Shown: in pieces, positions 9,413 to 19,532 of the stretch
How positions within the stretch are numbered: position 1 is the stretch's first letter
How the letters are laid out: the number at the start of each line of letters is the position of its first letter
Program-made: the position numbers and the translations under genes
The notes under the pieces: generated by a model
Seen by the model: only the letters and a program-made list of their open reading frames with translations
What the model was told of the DNA's origin: nothing
Databases searched by the model: none
Source of the DNA: Monosiga brevicollis MX1
Taxonomy: Eukaryota > Opisthokonta > Choanoflagellata > Craspedida > Salpingoecidae
Assembly: GCF_000002865.3 (NCBI RefSeq)
Contig: NW_001865040.1
Location: 2,268,135-2,297,484, forward strand
Direction of reading: 5' to 3'
DNA length: 29,350 bases

Positions 9413-9611
9413 TAATAGGCTGAGATCGTCGCCCTTTCTCTTTTATTAAACGTGTGTACTGCGTGTGTATACGCGTGCGTGTGTGTTACTGATTCGTTGG
9501 TTGGCTCAATGCTTGGCTAAGCCAATGCCGACCTGCTGCAGTGATAATAGGCTGAGATCGTCGCCTTCTTTCCAGACGTGTGTACTGTGTGTATACGCGT
9601 GCGTGTGTGTT
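9371..9611 (+). repeat. Tandem duplication of the NmrA-like gene's 3' end
   Basis: Copy 1 (9371-9487) covers the last 13 codons, the triple stop and 3' UTR. Copy 2 (9505-9611) repeats it with a few substitutions and small indels; the block GCCAATGCCGACCTGCTGCA is exact at 9389 and 9521. Copy 2 is outside the reading frame and untranslated. Confidence 0.93.
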
Positions 9612-10437
9612 CAACAAAGATAATTCAATACAGCCTTGTATTTTTTTCTTCTGTTCAAGGTCTTGATGGCTCAGTGCCGTTCTCCGGCCGAACGTGCCGT
9701 CTTCCCTGCCGTCCTCCTGCCGTCAACTGTCAAATGATCGTGCTGACAATGACCGTAAGGGCGCTTTCAAGCGCAACTTCGAGCCGGAGTTGAACGCGGT
9801 CAGCATTCGTGTACATGAGCTGCAAATTGTTCAAAAGGGGAATCGAGTATCACATCCGCCTTGATATTATCCCAAAGTATAATTAATGTTATACTATTAT
9901 GATAAGCAAGTGTGATAAAGTACAACATAGTGGCTTGTGCCATTTTGTCATCAAGCGAAAAGCAACACACAAACGAAAGAACCAAAGAAAGAACAAAAAG
10001 AAAGAACAAAAGAAAGAACAAAAGAAAGAACAAAAGAAAGAACAAAAGAAAGAACAAAAGAACAACAAGAACAAAAGAAAGAACAACAAGAACAAAAGAA
10101 AGAACAACAAGAACAAAAGAAAGAACAACAAGAACAAAAGAAAGAACAAAAGAAAGAACAAAAGAAAGAACAAAAGAAAGAACAACACCTCCAAAAGCCG
10201 TCAAGCCGGCAAAAGGGTCAGTGATCTTACTCGTTGACCATTACCAAGTGAAGGAAGGGGGGAGGTTATTTTATTTTTAAAGCGTTTAGGGTCGAGTCCG
10301 CGCGGCCTTCTTCAAGGGTACTGGACCTTTGAGTGATTTTGGCAGCCAGGCGCCCGACCTTCTCCTGGGTTGGGGTTTCCGAGAGTCATTGCATCGGTGC
10401 TGCGCTGTTGCTGCGTTGTGTAAGAATTACCGTTGAG
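9612..10437. other. Intergenic region with AAAGAACA minisatellite
   Basis: This 826-bp spacer lies between the NmrA-like and cupin genes. It contains the A-rich minisatellite listed separately. The 9620-9950 part is AT-rich towards its end, and 10200-10437 should include the cupin gene's promoter and 5' UTR. No gene is supported. Confidence 0.5.
9957..10187. repeat. A-rich minisatellite (AAAGAACA / AACAAGAACA units)
   Basis: About 230 bp of near-perfect repeats based on AAAGAACA occur, with a central block where the unit becomes AAAGAACAACAAGAACA. All three plus frames stay open as Lys/Glu/Arg/Thr repeats, and the minus strand reads as Phe/Leu/Val repeats. This is the signature of a repeat without stop codons and not of a gene. 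Confidence 0.93.
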
Positions 10438-11698
10438 ATGACATCGCGGCCCGTTAGGGCCGTGGCCCTGTGGGCGATTGTGGCCGTGGTGCAGTTGAAT
10501 GCAAACACGGCACGCGCCGTGCCTCTGGACGATGCCGTTACAACGACACTGGATGCTTCTCCAAATGAGGCCAATCCCATCCGCATGGTCGACCCCATGC
10601 TTCAGATCGATACCGTGGTTGTTCCCACTTTGCCCGAATATGCCGACTGGCCGCTTTTGCACAGGCAGCTTGATCAGACGATGGATCAGCTCCTTGAGAC
10701 TGGCGTCGTCTCCTTACGCGATAGCACCGGCGAGATCGTCGTCTTGGATTCAATTGATGGAGCCGTCGAGGGCACAACCGTGGACAGTCTTCTCGCAGCT
10801 GGCTACTCGCTTGTGATCAAACCTGAGCATGAGCCCTCCTTGTCCTCGTCCATGCACGCATTTACCGTCAGCAACGTTATTTCTCAGCAGATCCAAGCGC
10901 ATCTGGGTGTGGTCATGTCGGAACACTTTTACATCTCCCCGCCCAGCCAGCGGGCCCTGAGCCCGCATACTGATGGTGGCGATGTCTTTGTGCACCAGTG
11001 GGCTGGCAGCAAGCTTTGGACCCTCTGCGTGCCCAAAGCGCCCGATTGCCAGGATTGCACGTTCGCAGATTTGGCTCTCCGCGCCGAACTGGCCAAGTCG
11101 GCCTTCCAAGGTCTGTCATCGTTTCATTGTCAGCAGGCCCTCTGGATTAAGCGAGCTCGCTCAAGGTGCCTGATTTCCAAAACACTCGAGCAGTATATCT
11201 CTTTGCGCTGGACGGCAAATCACACTTTCACACTTGCTCACCCCTGTACACTTGCTTTGGCTGTCCCCGCCCAAAGGCTGCACCGCCTATACGGACGAAC
11301 AACTTGCCGGAATGGAATGCCGCACCTTGGATCTGCAAGAAAATGAGCTGCTTTACGTTCCGCGCGGTGTCGTCCACTATGCCCGAGCCAACTCGACCGG
11401 CCTGAGCGCCCACGCCACCTACCAAGTGGTGCCGCCCTCTGCCACCTGGATCGACATGGTGGTCGATGAATGTAGCCTCGCAGCAACCACGCGGGCTTGC
11501 AACGAGTTGAAGAATCAGCTTCTCCAAGCCGACCTGGGTTTTCGGTGGCTCAACTTTCGCTTTAAAGACGTCCACGTGGCGCCCGTTCTGCCCAACAAAC
11601 TCAACGCCTCGGAATATACGCTTCCCTCCACTCGCCTCGCCTCGCTCATTACCCGCCCGGCCTCCAATGACGAATCAGTCACGCGCACGGTTTGTTGA
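10438..11698 (+). CDS. Secreted Cupin_4/JmjC-type Fe(II)/2-oxoglutarate oxygenase-like protein
   Basis: Two exons, 10438-11110 and 11277-11698 (TGA), give 364 aa; the donor follows CAA-G and the acceptor ends CCCAAAG. The N-terminus, RAVALWAIVAVVQLNANTARA, reads as a cleavable signal peptide. The double-stranded beta-helix shows the metal triad: HTD (His177, Asp179) followed by VFVHQWAGSKLWTLC, and His258 in LLYVPRGVVHYA across the intron. These match the Cupin_4 group that includes ribosomal oxygenases NO66 and MINA53, but those lack signal peptides. Family members hydroxylate protein side chains; a substrate in the secretory pathway or outside the cell is inference. A donor-like GTTTGT at 11690 could instead splice in phase 0 into the receptor exon at 11778. 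Confidence 0.8.
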
Positions 11699-11777
11699 TA
11701 TGTTCTAGCCTGTGTCCCGATGTTGGTGTTGTGTGCTCGTCACCGCGTCCATAACCTTACATTCCTGAAAATCGCAG

Positions 11778-14700
11778 CGCCGTTCCTCGGATCGAGGCTA
11801 CAGCGGCAGAGGTTGTGGCTCATGCAACCAACGTTGCGACGACAGCTGGTTTGTCATTGCTCACGATTTGACGCTGCCCTTGAGTGAGCGAGTATGCGGG
11901 CGAGTTGCCAGAGTTGTTAATCGGTACGCATTCAACATTCTGCTGTTTATATTTGCAGTGATGGGAGCTGCGATTGGGTTGTGGGCAGCTGCGATGATAG
12001 CTGCGATAGCAGTTGCGGTATGTCATGCCATCAATGTGCAGCGCCTTACACCGACCATTCCCTATCGTGCTTTTTGTGTCTTACCGTACCTTGCATTTCT
12101 GGCTTTGTTGGCAGACTCGGTCGTTTGCAACTCTGGTTGCCGTTGCCCTCAAGGCTGGGGCAGCCTATTCGGTTACTGCAATTGTTCGTGTCTTAAAATG
12201 GATTCCTCGTGTCTCTCTATGTTTGCAACGCTCAGGCGCATTTGCGCAGATAGTTTGCCTCATTTTCTTGTCTGGCGCTTTGTGTCTATGCGTGGGTCGT
12301 GTTTCTGTCTGATTAGCTTGTAACTCTGGGCTGGACACTGTCAACGATGTGTGCAGTACGTTTTGACCCGACATCCGAGCCTTGCTGCCGAGCCTTTCTG
12401 GCTCTGCCATTGGTGCTGGTACGCTCAGCCAGCGTTTGTTTTTGCTCACCATGGCTGATCACGCTGACTTGCAGGTACTTGCGGCAAGGGCACCTACCAC
12501 GATATGGTTCGCTGTTTGAGCTGCGGTGCTGGTATGTGTTTATGTGCCATGCATTCCTTAGTGGTGCTAAGAGACCGTGACCATGCTGCACAACATACAC
12601 TAGCTTTGAACCCCAAATCCACACCAGACCCCGAGCCTCGCCCTCTTCATTCGTGTTCTTCGTTTCCGAATTTAGGTACCTACCAGGACAGTGCCAGCCA
12701 TCTTTCTACCTCATGCAAACCAAAGAGCCGCTGTCCTGCTGGTACTTACGACGCCAACGGTGGCAGGTACGGATGTTTTTGTCTGTATTTTTAGTGTTTG
12801 TCTGTATACCACGCCTTGTCGCCTTTGCTTTAGTATGATGGAGTCCTACTCTAACGTCCATCTTGTCATATCCCATCGCGTTGTCCCTGTCCAACGCAGC
12901 TCGTCTTCAAACACAAACTGCCTTGCTTGCCCGGCGGGCTCCTACCAAGATGCGACCAACCACCTGGAGACTTCTTGCAAGACCAAGACCAACACGTGCC
13001 CTGTTGGCCACTACGCCTCAAACGGTGGCAGCACTACAAGTGATCGCATCTGCGCCGTGTGTCCCGACGGTATGCCAATCCCTCGAACTGTCCCTGTATC
13101 ATTTTGTCTCGGATACATGATTATATGCGCATCCCCCCCGGCCCTTTGTTTTATCAACCCGCTTGATAATCGTTGGTCAATTCCCAGGTACTTGGATGAA
13201 TATCAATGGTAACTCAGCCCAGCAGTGCTATCAGAAATCTGTGCCATGCTCACCTGGCCAAGAGGTTTCAAACAAGGGTGACAAGACGGCCGACAACATT
13301 TGCGCCGCCTGCAGCTCAAGTGCGCACCATTTTTTTGTTTGCGCACTATTTCTTTGCCTGCTTGAAGGTGTTGGACACAACTGCTCATTGTCAACTCATT
13401 CTCCAACACCCGTCTCCAATGGCTTTGTTAGATTCATATCAACCCAGCCAGGGCTTGGCTGTACAGTGTACACGGAAGACTAACACTTGCAAAGCCGGCG
13501 AATATGTGACCAATCCAGATTCCCTGACCTCGGATTACTCCTGTGGTATCTGCGCTGCCGGTACGCCATCCCGTACTTTAGCCCTTCCGCCCCTCCACAT
13601 CGTCCTTTTGGCATGACTGCGCGCTCTGACACGTTTGTACTTGCGCAACATTTCGATTGGATTGCACGGCATGATGGCGGTCTCGATCACCAAGGCACTG
13701 TTCAACCCAGCAGCTCACACACTTCCTCAACATGCCACGGTCAGGGCTTCCGAGTTGCTTGCTCACCCGTTGCCTCCGCCATGACCTTTTCCTCTTTGTC
13801 CTCCTTCGTTTTACGGCTCTACGCCCAGCTCTCCACGTTAACGTGTGTGCCTCACGACTTGTCGATGATTTTGATTCTGCAGCGTGTGCGGCCGGCAATT
13901 ACCAAGCCAGTGCAGGGCAAACCTCTTGTTTGCCCTGCCCAGTTGACTCGTATTCTGATACCTCCGCAGCTACCTCGTGCAAACGTATGTTGATGGAGAC
14001 CACTTCGTTTCCTCCTTTGTCGTAACCTTTTTGGTCTTCAGCACCAAAGGATGCTCTTCTGGGTATTGACTTGGCAACGTGCGCGCCCCTCATGCGTTCC
14101 CGTGGGCGTGTTCATCTTCCTTGTTCAGCTTGCGATCTCAGCCATGGCGCTTATCAGGATCAAACCGGTCAAACTTCATGTGACGGCTGTGGAGTTGGTA
14201 CGTGTATTCATTCTGCTTCTCAAAAGCCTACTCAGATAAGCCATACGCAACGCCCTGATTGTATCGCTGATGCCTTAACTTGCGAAATTCTCAGGTTCGC
14301 GTCTGGATTTGACGACGTCAAGTTGCATCCCCTGTGCTGCTGGCAAATATCAAGGCCAGCCCTACAGTACTGTCTGCATCGATTGTGCAGCGGGCAAGTA
14401 TAGCCTTGCGAGCGCGTCAGTGTGCTCGGCTTGCCCAGCTGGCACCTACTCGGAGCTGGCTCAAGCCTCGGCGTGTACACAGTGTCCCGCGGGCAAGTTC
14501 TCTGCCAGTGAGAATTCAATCTCGTGTGCCCGCTGCTCTGCTGGCACTTACCAAGCACAGGCTGGCCAATCCGACTGCCAGACCTGCCAAGCTGGCTATA
14601 CTGTCAATCCCGATTTTACTCAATGCACTGGTGCGATTGACCCTCTGCTGGCACTGGATCGTTTTGGCATGTAGTTGCCAAATCAGTCGCGTACTGAGTT

Positions 14701-17700
14701 TCTGCCCTCGCCTTGTCTGATGTCTGACTTTTGTGCTCACTAGATGTCACGCCGCCCGAGTTGACGTTGGCCCCCAACGCCATCGTCCGGTTCGAAGCTC
14801 TGACCAATACTTTTGTCTATCCTACGGTGACAGCCACGGATACGAGTGGCGAAAGAATTGTCGTGACGCACACCAACAATGTTCAGCCAGGTGAGCCTCT
14901 ACTTTCTTTCTTCATTCTTTAATCCTGGCTCTATGGCCTCTGGGGTCCTGCGTCGTCTGCATGCTTGCTTTATTTTTTGTGGTGGTCATGCGGTGTCTGA
15001 ACGGCATATGCTTCCACTCATCTCCTCTTTGCCCATTGGCTTCTTCTTCTTTGAATCTTGCTTTGGCTAATCTTCAGACGAAGTCGGCACTTATGATGTG
15101 ACCTATTCTGGCGAGGACAGTGCCAAGAACAAGGGTGTCTTGGTTGTTCAGGTGATCATCTTTGCGGCCCGAAAACCGGTCATCGTGCTTCTTGGCCCGG
15201 TGGTCATGACGCTCGAAGTGCACACTCGTTTCAACGACCCCATGGGCTATGTGATCGATGAGGGCGAACCCAACAACCTCAACAACACCCTAGCTAGTAA
15301 CACAAGCGCTCTGGACATTGACACCCTCGGTACTTACTATGTCGTATATTCCATGCACACGCCCGACTCCCAAGGCCTGACCGCCTCGCCTGTGCGGCGC
15401 ACCGTCCATGTCGTCGACACGACGCCTCCCGTAAGTGCCCCACCAACTTTGCTATGCGCTCATACACGTCAGTGGAGTCGTCTTTGTTGAGCAGCATCTC
15501 ACTGTACGCTTATTGCTCACTTGCAATTGATGAATCACAGGTGATCTCGTTGACGCAGGGTGTCAACGTGACCGTTGAGGCGGGTTCCACCTGGTCCGAG
15601 CCTGGGTTTAGCATTCGGGATAACTACGATACCATGGCCATCGGCGACGTGACGGTGGAGCCTGTCGCGCTTAATCTCAAGGTGCCCAACGGCACGGTCC
15701 TCACCGTCGACTACATGGCTACCGATCGCAGCGGCAACGCCGTTTCCATCACACGCTATGTTCTTGTGCTGGATCGCCTCGCACCCACCATCACCCTGCT
15801 CAACGCCACCCGGCTGACTGCCGAGGCGGGTGACTTGTACTTTGAGTTCGATGCGGTGGCCGAGGATCAGTTGGATGATGATGTTGACCTGAGCATCACC
15901 TACCCAGATGGCGTCACCGTTGGTGGTGAATTGCAGCCTCCGTCTTTGCCCTTTGATTACAGCATTGTTTACACTGCCCGAGATGATGTTGGGAACACGG
16001 CTCATGCCACTCGCACCCTGACCGTGGTGGACACCAAGGCTCCCAGCCTTGAAGCCATCACCTCGGAGGTACACCTCGAGGCCGGTGCCGCCTATGCCAT
16101 CAATGCTTCGTGGTATTCCGTGCGCGACAACTACAAGGCCACGCCCACCATCTCCACCAACGTGTCGGCGCTGCCGCGCACCCACGTGATGACGCCCTAT
16201 CGTGCCAACGTGCAAATCACTGCCACCGATTCGCAAGGCAATCGAAACGCCACCTCGCTGCGAGTGCTCTTGGTGGATACTACCGCCCCCATGTTGACTT
16301 TGATCACCTCCAACGTCACCTCGGGCACTGATTTTAAAATTAGCGACCTCGTGACTGCCTACGACAGCAATGATGGGGTGTTGGACAGCGTTGTGGATAT
16401 GAACACCCACGGTACGAACGTGCTTGATCTACCCTCAACCCCAACCTGCCCCGTCGATCGAATCCGTTCCGCTGCGTCCAACGCCTATCAGCAGGCGCGC
16501 GCGGAGCGCATTCGCAGCACCAACACTCAGGTCGTAGGTGATGCGCCGGCCGGCAGCACCTACACTGTCGACTTTATTGTCACCGATGCGGCTGGCAACT
16601 CTGACTCCCTGCGCGGCGTGGTACTTACACTGCGCGATGATACAGCGCCTGTCATTGCCACCTCGGGCACGCCCACCGACCAGATTGAATACACGCGCGC
16701 AGCCAACCAGCTCGAGCTGCCTCTCACTGCATCTGACAACCTCGATGGCGATATCTCTTCTTGGGTTTGTCTGAGCGTGGCACGTTATGCTCCGCGCACG
16801 GCCGAGAGGACCCCAAATGTCTCGCGAACCGGATTGCTCGAGCCAGTGAGCCACAACTTCAACGACTTTGCTGAGGCGGGTCGCCCTTGGGGTGCCTCGG
16901 GCGGACGCCCCTTGCTTCTTCTTGACGAGCCTGTGGGAACGCTCTATGTTGTCAATGCGAGTGTTATGGACGGAGCGGGCAACACGGCGACACGCACCTT
17001 CCGCTACCTCATCGTGGATACGACTCCCCCTGTCCTCACACTCACATACCCCGGCAGCTACCATGTGCCCTACGACACCACCTTTATTGATCCAGGGTTC
17101 ACCGTGTTTGATGAGTCAGACGACTTGTCAGAGCACGTGCTCGTGTTGAATGCAGACCGTGTGAATCCGCGATTCCCTGGCACATACGTAGTTCAATACC
17201 GCACCAACGATCGGTATGGCAACCCGGCAGAGGCAGCGCGCTCCGTGATTGTGGACAACTTTACACTCCCAGCCGATGATGCCATCGTCACCATCGAGTA
17301 TGCGGCGAGCATCAGCCTAGCACCTTTTGCGCGTGCCTTTGAGGAGCAGCTTCGTGGTGCGCTGGGCTATCCATACATCTTTGTTGTCGGTCGCCATGCC
17401 GGTGCCGACACAACTGAGGATCGATTCAACACGCTTCCCGGCTCGGCGTCTAGCAGCAGCTCCCGCCGTCGCTCCCTGCAGGCTGCCACGAACACTTCGT
17501 TCGAGCTGTGCATGCGCTCCACGACCACCCTTGCTTGGGTGCCAGCTGAGACACTGGCTGGAATTATTCGAGCCTGGAACAACCCCAATGTGACCGTGAC
17601 CTCGATTCCTCTGCCCCCAGACCCCAACAACGCTGCCAGTGCCTCCACGGGCAACAAGAGTGGTGCTGACGCAGGGCTGATTGGCGCCATCGCAGGAGCT

Positions 17701-19532
17701 GCCGTGGGATTGGTTCTGGTGATCGTCTTGGTGCTGGTGGTGCTCCGACGCCGAAACAGCTCTGCTTCCAAGCAGCTCGCCGCGCCGTCATTCCAAGCCA
17801 ACAGCCACAGCATGGCCAATCCTTTGTTTGACCAGGACGTGTCTGGCTCGGTCCAAGCTTCAACCTATAACCATCTTGCGCTTGACGGCGAGTACCAGGA
17901 TGTGAACCCCGATGATCCGGGCTATGACGATTTTGAGGATCGTCCCGGTTTCGGCTCGGGCCCTGACGAGGATGACATCGATGGCGATGGCGGCTACTTT
18001 TACACGGATGTAGAGGGTGCAGCACCGGATGCCGGCACTGAACGCGCGCACGCCACCTTTGTGAATGAGGCGTACATGAGCGTCGACGATGACTTTAATG
18101 ACAGTAACGAGTATCACGAGGCCGTGCCTCGGGCCACGATGCCGGACGACACCTATGGCGTCGAAGGAGATTACGCGTTGGCTGTTCCGTCGGGTGGGGC
18201 GACGGAGACCACGTATGGTCTCAAGCTGGGCAACGGTGCCTATGGGGCGGATAACGCTTATGACCAGCCCACTTTCATGGCCAGTACATCAGCTGAGTAT
18301 GACGTTCCCATGTCTGCCGACGATAGCCAAGCGCTGGCCAAGGGTTATGCAGTCCCTTCAGTGCGAGATGGTCCGGCTTCGACCTCACACTACGATGTGC
18401 CTTTGTCCTCCATTACCGAACCTGCTCAGTATGCCGCGGTGAGCCATGACGAGGCCGAGCAGACACCGATGTATGGCGAAGGCGCAGCGCCCAAGTCCAT
18501 GTCGCTGACGCTGCAGTNNNNNNNNNNNNNNNNNNNNNNNNNNNNNNNNNNNNNNNNNNNNNNNNNNNNNNNNNNNNNNNNNNNNNNNNNNNNNNNNNNN
18601 NNNNNNNNNNNNNNNNNNNNNNNNNNNNNNNNNNNNNNNNNNNNNNNNNNNNNNNNNNNNNNNNNNNNNNNNNNNNNNNNNNNNNNNNNNNNNNNNNNNN
18701 NNNNNNNNNNNNNNNNNNNNNNNNNNNNNNNNNNNNNNNNNNNNNNNNNNNNNNNNNNNNNNNNNNNNNNNNNNNNNNNNNNNNNNNNNNNNNNNNNNNN
18801 NNNNNNNNNNNNNNNNNTACATTTGGTACCGTGAATGAGGTGGCTGACGACGAGGTGGGCCATCTTTTGTTGATTGAGGAGGCTAGCAAACTCCCCTCGT
18901 ACCGCGGCTCCGCCTCGCGTCGGGATGCGCAGACCGAGTTGGAGACCTTGCCTGTGGGCAGCTATATTTTGCGCTACTCGGACAACACCAAGCAGTTGGT
19001 GCTGAGCGTGCGCTCGCGTTCGCGCGTGCAGCATCACGTTCTCAGCATCAACGCCCAAGACGAGGTGCTTTTCAATGAGAAGGTGATGCCGGGCGCGCGC
19101 GATCTTGCGTCGGCCATGCACATTCTGAGCTCTCCAGAGCTTTATCAAGATTTTCTGAGCGTCCCTCTCTGGACAGCTGATGCAGCAGACACGGCCGAGG
19201 GGCCGGCGGCGGGGCTCGACGGCGAGCCCTACTTTCACGGACAGATTGATCGCTCAGAAGCCGAAAAGCGCCTCTTGGCCAATGGGTCGGATAACGCCTT
19301 TCTGGTGCGCGCTCGATCGGCCGGCTCCTACGCCTTATCCATCCTGAGCCTGAAGAGTAAAGATGCCAAGTGCCACCACCATCTTCTTGAAGTCAACGAG
19401 GAGGGTTTGGTGACGCTTAACAACGACCTTCTTTCTCCGCCCTGCACATCGATTGTGGGTGCAGTGGAGCTGCTCCGTCGCGTCCCGCCCGAGAACATCG
19501 ATCAACCGCAGGTGCCAGTCGCCCGCACTTAG
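11778..19532 (+). CDS. Transmembrane receptor: Cys-rich repeats, HYR/DUF5011 repeats, TM, tandem SH2
   Basis: Exons on plus: 11778-11923 (uncertain), 11959-12017, 12115-12171, 12475-12531, 12676-12766, 12900-13069, 13188-13319, 13432-13560, 13695-13739, 13883-13984, 14129-14197, 14295-14630, 14744-14890, 15078-15430, 15541 into the gap, then 18818-19532 (TAG). All junctions agree in phase. Up to 14630 the product is Cys-rich, becoming clear GCC2_GCC3/ephrin-receptor-like repeats (CxxCxAGxY). Next come about eight Ig-like HYR/DUF5011 repeats with boundaries such as DTTPPVLTL and YGNPAEAARSVIVD, then a juxtamembrane region with an RRRSLQ site, a TM helix, a tyrosine-rich acidic tail and two SH2 domains. 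No kinase or phosphatase is visible. The 5' end is unresolved: no signal peptide is certain. It likely senses an external ligand and signals by phosphotyrosine. Confidence 0.82.
11959..14630 (+). other. Cys-rich ectodomain region with GCC2_GCC3-like repeats
   Basis: These exons encode repeated modules of the form C-x2-C-x2-G-x-Y-x(8-12)-C. Regular copies are CPAGSYQDATNHLETSC (exon 12900-13069), CAAGNYQASAGQTSC (13883-13984) and a run of about four between 14295 and 14630, for example CPAGTYSELAQASACTQC. Earlier exons are more degenerate, such as GSCDDSCDSSC. Such repeats occur in ephrin receptors and many choanoflagellate surface proteins. Most modules coincide with one exon bounded by phase-1 introns. 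Confidence 0.85.
14744..17270 (+). other. HYR/DUF5011-like Ig-fold repeats
   Basis: About eight repeats of 80-130 residues each begin with a (T)xPP/AP-x-(I/L)-x-L motif: VTPPELTL, RKPVIVLL, TPPVISLT, LAPTITLL, KAPSLEAI, TAPMLTLI, TAPVIATS and TPPVLTLT. Each ends with a Y-x-V-x-Y/F-x-A-x-D-x-x-GN pattern and V-x-(D/V)-D. This is the layout of hyalin (HYR) and DUF5011 modules in cell-surface adhesion proteins. The last six lie in a single exon starting at 15541. Confidence 0.85.
17674..17745 (+). other. Transmembrane helix of the receptor
   Basis: Codons for GLIGAIAGAAVGLVLVIVLV and four more hydrophobic residues are followed at once by RRR, a positive stop-transfer signal that orients the C-terminus to the cytosol (type I). 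Small-xxx-small spacing (GAIAGAAVG) could support helix packing. Confidence 0.95.
18519..18817. other. Assembly gap (299 N) inside the receptor tail
   Basis: Positions 18519-18817 are N. The frame entering the gap (tail) differs from the frame leaving it (SH2 part), so either the true gap length differs from the estimate or an intron lies within it. Up to about 100 residues between the tail and the first SH2 domain are unseen at the stated size. Confidence 1.
18880..19500 (+). other. Tandem SH2 domains at the receptor C-terminus
   Basis: SH2-1 starts near SYRG at 18897 and has the core GSYILRYSD; the phosphate-binding Arg codon is 18972-18974. A VLSV strand and HH follow. SH2-2 starts at YFHGQIDRSEAEKRLL (19230) with FLVRAR (Arg 19308-19310), YALSI and HHH. 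In both, the FLVR arginine and the beta-D histidine are kept, so both are predicted to bind phosphotyrosine. About 30 residues separate them. The chain ends 14 residues after SH2-2. Confidence 0.93.

Noticed and set aside
9800-10280. Lys/Glu/Arg/Thr repeat ORFs on plus and Phe/Leu/Val repeat ORFs on minus
   Set aside because: All frames of one minisatellite stay open at once, so open frames here are not evidence of coding.
13985-14128. Earlier acceptor at 14041 extending the receptor exon to PPKDALLGID...
   Set aside because: The acceptor at 14128 has a better pyrimidine tract and restores the CKPCDLSHGAYQDQTGQTSC module exactly; the longer exon adds an atypical insert.
15535-17064. Long minus-strand ORFs of 291 and 209 aa opposite the receptor
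   Set aside because: They are antisense shadows of the large GC-rich receptor exon; the plus frame has clear HYR repeats.
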